64,000 nucleotides of DNA. Origin: Sphingomonas sp. LM7 (lineage in GTDB: Bacteria; Pseudomonadota; Alphaproteobacteria; Sphingomonadales; Sphingomonadaceae). The notes under the pieces were generated by a model. It was given only the letters and a program-made list of their open reading frames with translations, ran no database searches and was not told the DNA's origin. Location of the stretch: contig NZ_CP019511.1 in assembly GCF_002002925.1 (NCBI RefSeq), positions 1,364,001-1,428,000 of the forward strand, written 5' to 3'. Made by a program: the position numbers and the translations under genes. This document shows positions 17,901-26,743 of this stretch, one piece after another (position 1 is the stretch's first letter; the number at the start of each line of letters is the position of its first letter).

Positions 17901-17998
17901 CGCTTATATCCCGGCATCAGCGGCAGGGTCGGCCCGGCGGCGGCGGGCGATGCCCATGCCATCGTCGCCAGCATCGCCAGCTGCAGGATCCATCGCAT
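14993..17998 (-). CDS. Beta-propeller (Reg_prop/Y_Y_Y) sensor histidine kinase
   Basis: This is a large kinase of 1001 residues. A Sec signal (LQLAMLATMAWASPAAAG) leads a periplasmic propeller of repeated DGFLWIGT and GDLWIGYG-like strands (about 40-640), then a Y_Y_Y domain (FRYRLAGVDADWIDPG...GLGPGTYRFQV), one membrane helix (WFLLLCVVAALTVGWLLYSLR) and a HisKA_3 domain with RIARDLHDTLLQGFQGL. A HATPase part (EEALRNAHRHA, DDGRGFD) closes it. ATG 17998 was chosen because it opens the signal peptide. The natural partner is the NarL-type regulator at 18621, and together they should sense an extracellular, perhaps carbohydrate, signal. Confidence 0.88.
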   Translation of the reverse strand: MRWILQLAMLATMAWASPAAAGPTLPLMPGYKRTAFTVEDGAPSAATAIAQTPDGFLWIGTSQGLWRFDGVRFERVATLEKVGGSGVRSLLVTRGGDLWIGYGFGGVALARGGRILSIDAADAPKGWVYSLAEAPDGAIWAVSGGAMYRYAAGRWTKRSYSQFGRAQRALVRRDGSVWVCIRDATRSRLLRLDARSFSPTVIAELGNGACAIAEAPDGAIVVADQTRIRVGAGMSDALIPRATLPAPMSEAVITVGRNGDAWIAGFSRRIFRVALHGIGRAGVGETATFESPGGAAGYATGAFEDREGNWWVGTDRGIDRFHPVDVVHNSATDPRLLALVPIEENPYQLLVDGQRTVFVRVDRRLFRIAPDGSAMPLAMAGLSAQDVECAARDAGVWVRTMRDTVRLVGGERARSVRLPAGFGADSRCFEDRDGRLWVGIAPSGLIRYDSQDRNPQAVSFDDRPGTIPYMIAQGGSGVVTYVGYGYTAAFGGRAFRMILGYQPNPFTFIGTILQRPEGLLIGGESGLGMLRDGRIRMMPAGEKGVFGDVSGLVQNAAGETWLLSQAGLVRLSSAALSARLKEGSGALPLRIFDQDDGVLARSSIQGFTDLVEAADGRLWFANQTGIYSIDPRRLTRNSLPPEVVVRAVSADGRPIAPAPQLRLAAGTRGLQIDFTAASLGVPKRVSFRYRLAGVDADWIDPGARRQAIYTGLGPGTYRFQVIASNDDHVWNRTGFIMEIVIPPTFVESRWFLLLCVVAALTVGWLLYSLRIRHLRHRFNALLRERLDERERIARDLHDTLLQGFQGLMLRFQVVANRLLPDDPLRSSVDQALDRAEAVLVESRDKVSDLRNEANGPPLEERIRHILEALTQDGGTRTALTVEGTPRPVSRRAAEEAAAIAEEALRNAHRHAAAAHVQVVVTYGHDALTVVVRDDGRGFDQEEAAHKRQQGHFGLIGMDERALHAGGTLSVSARRGRGTEIMLTVPALAAYGPQRARKNPFW

Positions 17999-18112
17999 CG
18001 CGCACCAACCCCCGAATGATGGACGTCGCAAGGCGTACACCTCCACCAGCCGCTCAGCCAGCGTGCCGTGCATTGCGGATGCCCTGATCAATGCCGGTCC
18101 GGCAGGCGCCCC

Positions 18113-18472
18113 TCATGCATCGTCCCGATCGCGCGAACGCAGCCTGATATTGCGGCGCCCGAACAACCGGGCATCCAGCGAGAGCGATCCGGGACCGGTC
18201 AGGGCAAGCGCAAGCGTCAGCGCCGCGATCAGCAAGGGGCCCAATTGCCATTCGGCGATCAACAGGATCGTCGCCAGCGCCGCCAGCGCCGACCACCGGG
18301 TGCACAGGCCGACCAGGATCAGTGCCGATGCCCCGATGAGGAGCGCGTGCACCGCCGGACCGTTGCTTCTGCTGGCGACACACAGGACGAGAACCAGCGC
18401 GACGACGCCTCGCAGCAGGAACAGTCCCTGGCCGGCAAAGCCCGCCGGGAAGGACGAAGAGTCGGAGTCCAT
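18113..18472 (-). CDS. DoxX-like small membrane protein
   Basis: The 119-residue protein has three or four hydrophobic segments and the motif GPGSLSLDARLFGRR at the end, which is characteristic of the DoxX family. DoxX-like proteins are inner-membrane subunits or thiol/redox-related proteins whose role is often unknown. ATG 18472 was chosen; a TTG nine bases earlier is possible. It lies between the propeller kinase and its probable regulator, on the kinase strand. Confidence 0.6.
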   Translation of the reverse strand: MDSDSSSFPAGFAGQGLFLLRGVVALVLVLCVASRSNGPAVHALLIGASALILVGLCTRWSALAALATILLIAEWQLGPLLIAALTLALALTGPGSLSLDARLFGRRNIRLRSRDRDDA

Positions 18473-18620
18473 TCCGATCAATCGCCGCTATGGGGCTCGC
18501 ATCCGACCCCCGAGCAGGTCACCGCGCGCTCACCCGTTCGAGTGTGGACCGGGCGGGGCCCCGGGCGCATGATGAGCGGTGACCGTGCCCGCGGCGATCG
18601 AATCGGATGGGGAACAGGCG

Positions 18621-19250
18621 ATGACCGCGAAGCAGCCGATCCGGATCCTGATCGCCGACGATCACCCGATGCTGCGCGATGGCGTCGCGGCACTGCTCGA
18701 TACCCAGCCGGACATGCTGCTGGTCGGCGAAGCGAGCGACGGCGCCGACGCGATCCGGCGGTTCGCCGCGCTGCGCCCGGACGTCACGCTGATGGATCTG
18801 CAGATGCCCGGAATGGGCGGCGTCGCGGCGATCCGGGCGATACGCGAACAGGCGCCGCGCGCACGCATTTTGGTGCTTACCACCTATGACGGCGACGCGC
18901 AGGCGGCGGAGGCGCTTCGGGCGGGCGCGGCCGGCTTCCTTCTCAAGACCACGCTTCGCCGCGAGCTGCTCGACACGATCCGCGCGATCCACGCCGGGCG
19001 GCGCTATGTGCCGCCCGAGATCGCGCAGGAGATCGCGCTGCATGCCAGCGACGACGCGCTCAGCCAGCGCGAACAATCGGTCCTGGCGCTGGTCGCCGAA
19101 GGGCTCGCAAACAAGGAAATCGCCTGGGAGCTTGGCCTTGCCGAGGACACGATCAAGACGCATCTCAAGAACGTCTTCGCGAAGCTGGGCGTCGCCGATC
19201 GCACGCTGGCGGTGACCACTGCGATGCGCCGCGGCATCCTCAACGGCTGA
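18621..19250 (+). CDS. NarL/FixJ-type response regulator
   Basis: The 209-residue protein has a receiver domain (IRILIADDHPMLRDG, phospho-acceptor Asp in VTLMDLQMPGMGG, LVLTTYD, GFLLKTT) followed by a LuxR HTH (LSQREQSVLALVAEGLANKE, AEDTIKTHLKNVFAKLGV). The ATG at 18621 has GGGGA upstream; a GTG at 18579 is less likely. It is probably phosphorylated by the HisKA_3 kinase encoded 600 bases away, because NarL-type regulators pair with that kinase class. Confidence 0.9.
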   Translation: MTAKQPIRILIADDHPMLRDGVAALLDTQPDMLLVGEASDGADAIRRFAALRPDVTLMDLQMPGMGGVAAIRAIREQAPRARILVLTTYDGDAQAAEALRAGAAGFLLKTTLRRELLDTIRAIHAGRRYVPPEIAQEIALHASDDALSQREQSVLALVAEGLANKEIAWELGLAEDTIKTHLKNVFAKLGVADRTLAVTTAMRRGILNG

Positions 19251-19345
19251 GCGTCACCCGGTCAGGTGACGCATCCCCGCCCCGTGCCGGCGATGCGAAA
19301 GCCGGAGGTGCTGCCATTCTCCCCGGATCCCCCAGGAGACCGACC

Positions 19346-20398
19346 ATGCGACGCCTGCGCTCGAAGTCCAGCTTTCCAGTTCTTGCCGCGTGCCTGTTCG
19401 CCACCGGCGCGAACGCCCAGCAATCGACGCTCCCGCCCGGGGTCCAGCCGATCTCGCCCAGGGAAGGGCGAACCGTCAGCGATCCCGAGCAATTGCTCCA
19501 GCGCACGCCGGGGCATCTCATGCAGGACATGCACGCGGCGTTCGGCGCCCATCAGGCGCGCGCAGTCCACACCAAGGGGACGATCCTGCAAGGCTGGTTC
19601 GATCCGGCCCCGGGCGGCGCGACGCTCTCCAGCGCGGCTATATTTCGCTCCCGCATCCCGGTGATCGTCCGCTTCTCCGACTTCACCGGCATCCCCGACA
19701 TTCCCGATACCGAGAAGAACGCCCAGCCGCGCGGGCTCGCCGTCAAGTTCCTGCTGCCCGACGGCAGCAATTTCGACCTGGTCAACCACAGCTTCAATGG
19801 CTTTCCGGTGAGTGCCGGCTGGGAATTCGGCGAGTTGCTTCGCGCGATCGGCGCGAGCGGGCCCGGCGTTGCCAAGCCCACGCCGCTCGATGGCTTTCTG
19901 GCCACCCATCCGATCGCCAGGCAGTTCCTGACGACGCAGACGCCACCGCCGGCGAGCTGGGCGACGACACCCTATTTCGGCGTCAACGCCTATCAGTTCA
20001 CCCGTCCCGCCGGGGCCGCACACTTCGTCCGCTATCGCTTCGTGCCGGAAGCAGGCGAACACTATCTCACCGACGCCGAACTGGCCCGGCGCGGCCCGAA
20101 TTATCTGGGCGAGGAGATCGCCGGCCGCGTGGCGAAGGCGCCGATCCGCTTCACCTGGTTCGCGCAGATCGCCCAAGCAGGCGACGCGATCGACAATCCC
20201 GCCATCGCATGGCCGGAATCGCGCCGGCTGGTGAAGCTCGGCACGATCACCATCGATCGCCTCGGCCCGAACACGCCGCTGGCCGACCGCTCGCTGCTGT
20301 TCCTGCCCGGAACCACCACGCCCGGCATCGCCGTGGCCGACCCCATGCTGTCGATCCGCAACGCGGCCTATCCGGTGTCGTTCAAGGAGCGGCCCTGA
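19346..20398 (+). CDS. Exported catalase-related peroxidase
   Basis: The 350-residue protein has a Sec signal (PVLAACLFATGANAQ). It is a small catalase-family haem protein of the SrpA/catalase-related peroxidase group: catalytic His in RAVHTKGT, distal Asn in FDLVNHSFNG, and the proximal haem ligand Tyr with Arg in SIRNAAYPVSF. It lacks the large C-terminal parts of true catalases. It should remove peroxide with an organic donor in the periplasm. AGGAG lies eight bases before the ATG. Confidence 0.88.
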   Translation: MRRLRSKSSFPVLAACLFATGANAQQSTLPPGVQPISPREGRTVSDPEQLLQRTPGHLMQDMHAAFGAHQARAVHTKGTILQGWFDPAPGGATLSSAAIFRSRIPVIVRFSDFTGIPDIPDTEKNAQPRGLAVKFLLPDGSNFDLVNHSFNGFPVSAGWEFGELLRAIGASGPGVAKPTPLDGFLATHPIARQFLTTQTPPPASWATTPYFGVNAYQFTRPAGAAHFVRYRFVPEAGEHYLTDAELARRGPNYLGEEIAGRVAKAPIRFTWFAQIAQAGDAIDNPAIAWPESRRLVKLGTITIDRLGPNTPLADRSLLFLPGTTTPGIAVADPMLSIRNAAYPVSFKERP

Positions 20399-20646
20399 CA
20401 TCGCCCGAAAGGTAGGATTTCACCTGCTGAGATCGGAGCTCGAGCCCCGGCCTCGCTGTTTGACAGTGTCGATTCCGGCCAGAACGCAAACGCGCGTTGA
20501 CTGAACCCTTCAGATTTTCCGCGGAGCCCTGCCACCGCTGAAACATGCGCGACAGTGTAACCCTGGTGTGGCCTTCGCATTCGCAGCGCTCGACGCTGCA
20601 ATGGTCCTCGCCTCGCCCAGCCAGAGCTTCCAATCAAGTCCGGCCC

Positions 20647-21900
20647 CTAGAACAGGCTCTCCGCCGCAGCTGCGATCGCCTCGTAAATCGTGTCGAGATC
20701 GGCATCGTCGATGCAATATGGCGGCATCACATAGACGGTGTTGCCCAGCGGCCGGAGCAGCACATCGCGCGCCCGGAAGAAATCGAGGAGCCGCGGCCCC
20801 AGCGCGGAGAGATAAGCGCCCTCTCCGCTCCCGAGCTCGACCGCCGCGATCGTGCCGAGGATACGAGGATTGTGTACGCCCGGGATGGAGGTCAGGGCCT
20901 CCAGCCGTGCCGCCTGCCGCAGGCCAAGCGCCGCCACGCGTTCGCGTACGGGCTCCTCGCGCCAGATCGCAATATTGGCGGCTGCGGCCGCACACGCGAT
21001 TGGATTGGCGGTGTAGCTGGAGGAGTGGAAGAACATCCGCGCGCGGTCGCTGGCATAATGTGCCGCGTAGATGGGCTCGATCGCCATCGTCACCGCTAGG
21101 GGCACCGCCCCGCCGGTCAGGCCCTTGGAGAGGCACAGGATATCAGGCACGACGCCTGCCTGCTCGCATGCGAGCAGCGTGCCGGTCCGCCCCCAGCCGG
21201 TCATCACCTCGTCGGCGATGAACAGCACGCCGTGATGCGAACAGATGCGACGCATCTCGGCGAGAACCCAGGGCGGGTAGATCAGCATGCCGCCCGCGCC
21301 CAGCACCAGCGGCTCGACGATCAGCGCGGCCGGCGCGGTGCGGCAATGCTTCTCGAGCGCGTCCAGCGTCGCCTGCTCGGCGCCGGCGGCAGGAAACGGG
21401 ATCGTCGCGACGTCGAACAGCAAGGGGGCATAGGCCCGGTTGAACACGCCGCGCGCACCGACCGACATCGCGCCGATCGTGTCGCCGTGATAGCTGTGTT
21501 CCATGACCATGATCCGGTCGCGCGGCTCGCCGCGATGGAGCCAGTAGCCGAGCGCCATCTTAAGCGCGACTTCGACGCTGGTGGATCCGGAATCGGAGAA
21601 GAACACGCGGGTGAGCGCCGGCGGCATCAACGCGCGCAGCCCTGCGGCGACGGCTTCGGCCGGCGCATGCGTCCAGCCCGCGAAGATGATCTGGTCGAGC
21701 TGCTCCGCGCAGGTGCGGATCGCCGCCATGATGGCGGGGTGGCAATGGCCGTGGGTCGTCACCCACCACGACGAGATCGCGTCGACGATCCGGCGCCCGT
21801 CAGCCGTATGGAGGACTGCCCCCTCGGCGCGCAGCACCTGCGGCACGGGCTCGCCAAGGCCGTGCTGGGTGAAGGGGTGCCAGATCGGGGAATCGTTCAC
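20647..21900 (-). CDS. bioA: Adenosylmethionine-8-amino-7-oxononanoate aminotransferase
   Basis: BioA converts 7-keto-8-aminopelargonate to 7,8-diaminopelargonate in biotin synthesis, with PLP and S-adenosylmethionine as amino donor. The 417-residue protein shows IWHPFTQ near the start, SSWWVTTHGHCHP, HSYHGDTIGAMSVG, the ADEVMTGWGRTG Asp and the PLP Lys in CLSKGLTGG. The start is GTG at 21900, overlapping the bioD stop (GTGA). It is the last gene of the bioF-bioD-bioA operon. Confidence 0.95.
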   Translation of the reverse strand: MNDSPIWHPFTQHGLGEPVPQVLRAEGAVLHTADGRRIVDAISSWWVTTHGHCHPAIMAAIRTCAEQLDQIIFAGWTHAPAEAVAAGLRALMPPALTRVFFSDSGSTSVEVALKMALGYWLHRGEPRDRIMVMEHSYHGDTIGAMSVGARGVFNRAYAPLLFDVATIPFPAAGAEQATLDALEKHCRTAPAALIVEPLVLGAGGMLIYPPWVLAEMRRICSHHGVLFIADEVMTGWGRTGTLLACEQAGVVPDILCLSKGLTGGAVPLAVTMAIEPIYAAHYASDRARMFFHSSSYTANPIACAAAAANIAIWREEPVRERVAALGLRQAARLEALTSIPGVHNPRILGTIAAVELGSGEGAYLSALGPRLLDFFRARDVLLRPLGNTVYVMPPYCIDDADLDTIYEAIAAAAESLF

Positions 21901-22520
21901 TTGAACGCCTCGACATCGAAGCCCTGGCGGAACGCGGCCGCCAGCGATGCCGCGTCGAGCGGATCGAGCCATGGCAGGCGTCCCAGCCGCCGCACGCGCC
22001 CAAGCCGCGCGATGGTCTGCTCGCTGTCGGGCATTTCGGGGCCGACAAAGGCAATGCCGAGGATCGGTACGCCGCGCGCGCGCAATGCCTCCAGCGAGAG
22101 GAGGCTATGGTTGATCGTGCCCAGCGCAGTCCGGGCGACGAGCACGGTTTGCGCCCCCCATCTGGCGAGCAGGTCGGCATAGAGCAGGTCGCCGTCGACG
22201 GGCACCAGGACGCCCCCCGCCCCTTCGACGACAAGCGGCCCGGCGACAGGCGGAAGCGCCAGCCGCTCCACGTCGATCCTGATGCCATCTAGCGCCGCGG
22301 CACGGTGCGGCGAACAGGGTGTGGTCAGGCGATAGGCCTCGGGGAGGACGCGGCGAACACCGAGCGCCTGCACGCTGGCGCTGTCGCCTCCCGCCTCCAG
22401 CCCCGCCTGAATCGGCTTCCAATAGCTCGCGCCGGTGACGGCGGCGAGGCCCGCCGCGAACACGGTCTTGCCGACATCCGTATCGGTGCCGGTGACGACG
22501 ATGATGCGGTCGCGGGTCAT
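21897..22520 (-). CDS. bioD: Dethiobiotin synthetase
   Basis: BioD closes the ureido ring of dethiobiotin using ATP and CO2. The 207-residue protein has the P-loop VVTGTDTDVGKTV, the YWKPIQAG substrate segment and EGAGGVLVPV. Its ATG at 22520 overlaps the bioF stop (ATGA), so the three biotin genes are coupled. The length fits the family. Confidence 0.95.
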   Translation of the reverse strand: MTRDRIIVVTGTDTDVGKTVFAAGLAAVTGASYWKPIQAGLEAGGDSASVQALGVRRVLPEAYRLTTPCSPHRAAALDGIRIDVERLALPPVAGPLVVEGAGGVLVPVDGDLLYADLLARWGAQTVLVARTALGTINHSLLSLEALRARGVPILGIAFVGPEMPDSEQTIARLGRVRRLGRLPWLDPLDAASLAAAFRQGFDVEAFK

Positions 22521-23638
22521 CGAACCGCCCGGATCGCCGCGGCGAGCGCGTCGATATCGTCCGGGCCGGCGTGAAGCGTCAGCGAGATGCGCAACCGCGC
22601 GGTGCCGGGCGGAACGGTAGGCGGACGAATGCCGCGAATGTCGAATCCCCGTTCCTGCAACGCGGCCGCCATCGCCATCGCCGGCACGTCCTCGCCCACG
22701 ATCAGCGGCAGGATCTGGCTGCCGGTCGGCTCGACGCCGCAGGCCGCCAACCTCTGCTCCGCATGCGCTATGAGTGACCAGAGCGCCGTGCGCCGCTCCG
22801 GTTCGTCGGCAAGGCAACGAAGCCCCTCGCGCACCGCGGCGGCCATCAGCGGCGATGGGGCGGTGGAGAAGATGAACGGGCGCGCACGATTGACCATGAA
22901 ATCGGCAAGCGTGCGCGGCAGGCAAAGCAATGCGCCTTCGCATCCCAGTGCCTTGCCACAGGTATGGAGCGTGACGAGGTTGTCCGCGCCGTGGAGATCG
23001 CTCGCCAGTCCCGTGCCACCGCTGCCGAATATGCCGGTCGCGTGCGCCTCATCGATGAGCAGGAAGGCGTCGTGCCGCGCCGCGATCGCAGCAAGATCGC
23101 CAAGCGGCGCACGGTCGCCTTCCATCGAATACAGGCTTTCTACTGCGATCCACGGGCGTCCGGTTCCACCGCGCCCGCGCCAGGCCCGGATGACATCCTC
23201 GAAAGCGCCGGCGTCGTTATGGGCGACGGCGGCGGTTTCGGCCCGGCCCAGCCGCATGCCGTCATGGGCGCTGGCATGGATTAGTGCATCATGGACCACG
23301 ATATCGCCGCGCTGCGGAAGCGCCGCGAAGGTCGCGACATTGGCCGCATAGCCGCTCGAGAAGAACAAGGCGGCCTCGGCTCCGAACAACGCCGCCGCTT
23401 CGGCTTCGAGCAGGTGATGCTCCGGATCGTTACCGCGCAGGAGCCGCGACCCGCCCGAACCTACCGTCACGCCGCGCGCGATGGCGGCCCGGACTGCAAT
23501 CCCGAGACGCGGCGACACGCCGAGCGCGAGATAGTCGTTCGAGGCGAAATCGATCCCGGCGCGCGGCTTCAGCGTTCGCAGGCGTCCGTTCGCCTTCAGC
23601 CGTTCGAGATCGTCGTGATGCGCACCGAGCAGGGACAT
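22517..23638 (-). CDS. bioF: 8-amino-7-oxononanoate synthase
   Basis: BioF condenses pimeloyl-ACP or -CoA with alanine using PLP. The 373-residue protein shows FASNDYLALG, GSGGSRLLRGND, FFSSGYAAN, DEAHATGIFG and the PLP lysine in HTCGKALGCEGA. It is the first gene of the operon; a TAGCGATTATC stretch lies about 10-20 bases before the ATG but no BioR or BirA box was recognised. No bioB or bioC is nearby. Confidence 0.94.
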   Translation of the reverse strand: MSLLGAHHDDLERLKANGRLRTLKPRAGIDFASNDYLALGVSPRLGIAVRAAIARGVTVGSGGSRLLRGNDPEHHLLEAEAAALFGAEAALFFSSGYAANVATFAALPQRGDIVVHDALIHASAHDGMRLGRAETAAVAHNDAGAFEDVIRAWRGRGGTGRPWIAVESLYSMEGDRAPLGDLAAIAARHDAFLLIDEAHATGIFGSGGTGLASDLHGADNLVTLHTCGKALGCEGALLCLPRTLADFMVNRARPFIFSTAPSPLMAAAVREGLRCLADEPERRTALWSLIAHAEQRLAACGVEPTGSQILPLIVGEDVPAMAMAAALQERGFDIRGIRPPTVPPGTARLRISLTLHAGPDDIDALAAAIRAVR

Positions 23639-23692
23639 GGCGCCGGGTCTGTAGCGATTATCCCGATCATGGCCAGCGCCACGAATGTCGGC

Positions 23693-25480
23693 CTAGGCGG
23701 CGATCGCCTCCGCCGTCCGCAGCTCCCCGGCGCGGCGCATGTCCCGTGCGCACCGCTCGGCATCGTCGATCGCCTTGAAGATTTCTGCGCGATTTTCGTA
23801 ATGCTCGGCGTTGCCGGGTTCCAGCGCGATCACGCAGTCCATGTCGGCCAGCGCAAGGCCGTAGGAGGCTTCGTTGAACCGCAGCACCGCACGATTGACC
23901 CGGGCGCTCACCGCGCCTTCGTCCGCGGCGATCACGCGGTCGAGATCGGCAAGCGCCTCCTCGTCGCGGTCGAGCACGCCGAGCACCTCGGCGCGCAGCA
24001 GATACGCCTCGGGCTGGTCGGGATTGAGCTCGAAGCTGTACGCGAAGCTCGCCAGCGCCTCGTCCCATTGCTCGAGCTGGCTGTGGCAGACCGCCTTGTT
24101 GAAATAGACTTCCGGATAAGGCGCGCTGTAGCGGATCGCCTGGTCATAGGTCGTCAGCGCCTCGTCATATCGCCCCAGGCCCTGGAGCAGATTGGCGCTT
24201 TCGTTGTAATATTCCGAGTAATAAGGGTCCATCGCGATCGACTTGGCGTAATGGTCCAGCGCCGCCTGCGGCTGGTCCAGCGCCACATAGACCTGCGCCG
24301 CGTTATATTGGAGCACCGAGCGGTGCAGCCGGTGCCGCGCGTCGCCCAGCGCCGCGGTGAGGCGCTCGAAGCCCGACTGGCACAGCGCCAGCGCCTCCGC
24401 CTTGCGGTTCTGCCGCACGCGCAGGAACGCCAGGCCGTTGTCGATGAACACCTTGAGGAAGTGGAAGTCGTCCGGCTCGATATCGCCTTCGGCCGCGTCG
24501 ATATAATCGACGGCTGCGAGGATATGCTTCTCCGCCAGCGGCAGATTGGGCACCACAGCGTAGCGCAGGTGGATCATCGAAAGCAGGTAGCTCATCTTCG
24601 CGCGCAGCTCGGGCCGCGTAAGATATGGCTCGGCCAGCGTCTCGACGACGCGCAGCGCCTCGTCCTGCCGGCCGATCATCACCAGACCCTGGAAGATGTT
24701 GCCGATATAGTTCCAGCGCGTGTTCTCGTCCGGTGCCAGCGCCGCGACATGCGGCAGCACGGTGTCGGCGAAGCTGCCGGATTCATGATAATAGCCGTAA
24801 TGATTGTACAGGCAGAGCGCCTTGAGCGCGATCTCCGCCGCGGCCAGCGCGTTTCCCGTCTCGCGATAATGCGCCAGCAGGGCCGAATAATGCTCCTCCG
24901 CCGCTTCCAGGCCCGATGCCGAGATCAGCCGCTCCAGCGCGTCCGCTTGCCCGCCGTCCAGCCGAGGCGCGTCCGCGGGCTGGTCGTTGGCGGTCGTCTC
25001 GATGCGGATATCGCCGCGTGCCGCCGCGCGCCGCGCCAGCTCGGTGAAGAAATGGCCGGCGAGATGCTGCGCTTCGTCGAGCCGAGAAACGCGGATCGTC
25101 CACGGCGCGGGGCCGGCGTCGGTGGCGCGCCATTCCAGCACCAGCCCGACCAGCCCATGGACGATGCGATAGGCGCGATCGAGCGGGAAGTTGCGCGTCT
25201 TCTCGACGCCGACCGAAGAGTCGGTCAACGACGCATAAGCGAGCGGGATTTCGGGACGCCGCTTGGGCAGCACCATGTGCAATTCGTAATTGTGCCGGTC
25301 GAGGATGTCGCGCCGGCCCCTGGCGAGCAGGTCGGCATAGGCCGCTTCGATGATGTCCGCCACGCCCGCCCAGGCGCCGCAGCGCGCGAAGCAGGCATCG
25401 ACTTCGAGGACACGGCCCGCTGCGTCCGGGCGGGCATCGCCCGTCGCAGGGGAGGCTGGAGAGATAAAGGCATCGATCAT
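23693..25480 (-). CDS. TPR-repeat protein of the peptide locus
   Basis: The 595-residue soluble protein has a unique N-terminal region of about 200 residues (VLEVDACFARCGAWAG, LDRHNYELHMVLPKRRPEI) and at least five tetratricopeptide repeats in residues 380-590, such as QPQAALDHYAKSIAMDP and RYDEALTTYDQAIRYS. It starts 13 bases after the M50 peptidase gene, with a GGGAG site, so it belongs to the same operon. A scaffold or peptide-binding role in maturation is possible, but the N-terminal domain was not recognised. Confidence 0.8.
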   Translation of the reverse strand: MIDAFISPASPATGDARPDAAGRVLEVDACFARCGAWAGVADIIEAAYADLLARGRRDILDRHNYELHMVLPKRRPEIPLAYASLTDSSVGVEKTRNFPLDRAYRIVHGLVGLVLEWRATDAGPAPWTIRVSRLDEAQHLAGHFFTELARRAAARGDIRIETTANDQPADAPRLDGGQADALERLISASGLEAAEEHYSALLAHYRETGNALAAAEIALKALCLYNHYGYYHESGSFADTVLPHVAALAPDENTRWNYIGNIFQGLVMIGRQDEALRVVETLAEPYLTRPELRAKMSYLLSMIHLRYAVVPNLPLAEKHILAAVDYIDAAEGDIEPDDFHFLKVFIDNGLAFLRVRQNRKAEALALCQSGFERLTAALGDARHRLHRSVLQYNAAQVYVALDQPQAALDHYAKSIAMDPYYSEYYNESANLLQGLGRYDEALTTYDQAIRYSAPYPEVYFNKAVCHSQLEQWDEALASFAYSFELNPDQPEAYLLRAEVLGVLDRDEEALADLDRVIAADEGAVSARVNRAVLRFNEASYGLALADMDCVIALEPGNAEHYENRAEIFKAIDDAERCARDMRRAGELRTAEAIAA

Positions 25481-25493
25481 TGCGGCTGCTCCC

Positions 25494-26699
25494 TCATGCG
25501 CGCCGCGCGGCCCACCGGCCCCGCAGCCACATATACACTCCGCCGACGAAGATGATCGCCGACAACAAGACAAAGATGCCGAGGTCGTACATCGTGTAGG
25601 TCGATGCGGCCGGATCGCGATACGCCTCGTAGCTTTTGGCCGCATACCGGGCCAGGGTCGGCAGGAAGACCAGCAGCAGCAACGAGAGCGCGGCGATCCG
25701 TCCCACGATCCACAGCACCGAAAACACGCGGAGGACGCGGACGCTGCGATAGGCGGGCGCTTCCGCGCTAGTTCCCAGCCGGCCGCCACTGACCCGATAC
25801 AGGCAATCGCGCAGATAGACGCGCGCGTCGGCATCGAGGTTGGGATAGCTCAGGTAATTGCTGAGCACGTAATAGACGTCGGTCTTGAGGAAGAGATTGA
25901 ACTGCCAGACGATCGTCACGACGACTTGCAGCACCAGCGCCTGCAGGAGGAATATGGCGAAGCCGGTCTCGCCCTCGCGCCGCAGGGCGGCGATGGCGAG
26001 CGTCACCAGCGCGATCACCAGGAGATCGACCATCATCCCGGCCATCAGCGGCAGATAGCGTTGCCGCTTGGGCAGCGCCCAGATACCCGACAGATCGGCC
26101 TCGGCGACGATGTTCCACAAGCGATTGCCGATCCCCAGCCGCGAGCTCACCCCGTGCCGTGCAGCGGCCAGCATGTGGCCAAGCTCGTGCAGCGCGACTG
26201 CCAGCGACGACAGGACCAGCAGGAGCACCAGCGTCAGCGCAAGGTCGCGTTCGATGAAAAAGGCATGGCGATCGATCCGCAGGGCAGGATCGAACAAGGC
26301 GAGATACCCCGCATAGCCGACCACGGCGAGATAGCCGACGAGCACCGGCGCGGAGAACACGGCGCGGGCGATCCCGGGGTCTGCGCGGAACAGGATCCTC
26401 TTGTCCTCGTCCCGCCCGGCAAGCCGTTCCTGGTGCAGATGCGCCTCGTTGACGGGATAGACGAAGCCGATTTCGCGCAGCATCGCGACGAAGTCATCAA
26501 CGTCCACCATCTCGCCGCCCTCCGCGGCGAGCATGGCCTTGATCTCGCCGGGCGTCTTTCCCGCCTGCAGCAGCGTCACCACGGTACGCCCAGCGGCCGG
26601 CACTTGATAGAATTCATCCATTTCCGCGCTGCCGATGAGGAAGTCTTCTCCCTCCGGCTGGATCGACAGCGGAACCACGAAATACTGCGCGTCGTCCAT
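25494..26699 (-). CDS. PqqD-like/M50 membrane zinc metallopeptidase (YydH-like)
   Basis: The 401-residue protein has two parts. Residues 1-85 look like a PqqD-type peptide-recognition domain (EMDEFYQVPAAGRTVVTLLQ, GEIKAMLAAEGGEMVDVDD). The rest is a polytopic M50 peptidase with zinc motif HELGH at residues 171-175 and the late motif KTDVYYVLSNYLSYPNL, where the third ligand is probably Asp 274. This is typical of putative peptide zinc metalloproteases such as YydH that mature ribosomal peptides. I chose ATG 26699 (GGAAA upstream); GTG 26747, overlapping the previous stop, would add 16 residues. Confidence 0.85.
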   Translation of the reverse strand: MDDAQYFVVPLSIQPEGEDFLIGSAEMDEFYQVPAAGRTVVTLLQAGKTPGEIKAMLAAEGGEMVDVDDFVAMLREIGFVYPVNEAHLHQERLAGRDEDKRILFRADPGIARAVFSAPVLVGYLAVVGYAGYLALFDPALRIDRHAFFIERDLALTLVLLLVLSSLAVALHELGHMLAAARHGVSSRLGIGNRLWNIVAEADLSGIWALPKRQRYLPLMAGMMVDLLVIALVTLAIAALRREGETGFAIFLLQALVLQVVVTIVWQFNLFLKTDVYYVLSNYLSYPNLDADARVYLRDCLYRVSGGRLGTSAEAPAYRSVRVLRVFSVLWIVGRIAALSLLLLVFLPTLARYAAKSYEAYRDPAASTYTMYDLGIFVLLSAIIFVGGVYMWLRGRWAARRA

Positions 26700-26743
26700 G
26701 GCCGTTTCCATGCCATTCGCCAGCGCGTCAGGGCCCGCGCGGC

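Noticed and set aside
23291..25555. Open frame of 754 codons on the plus strand
   Set aside because: It is antisense to the TPR gene and bioF and shows the Arg/His/Gln-rich composition of GC-driven shadow frames.
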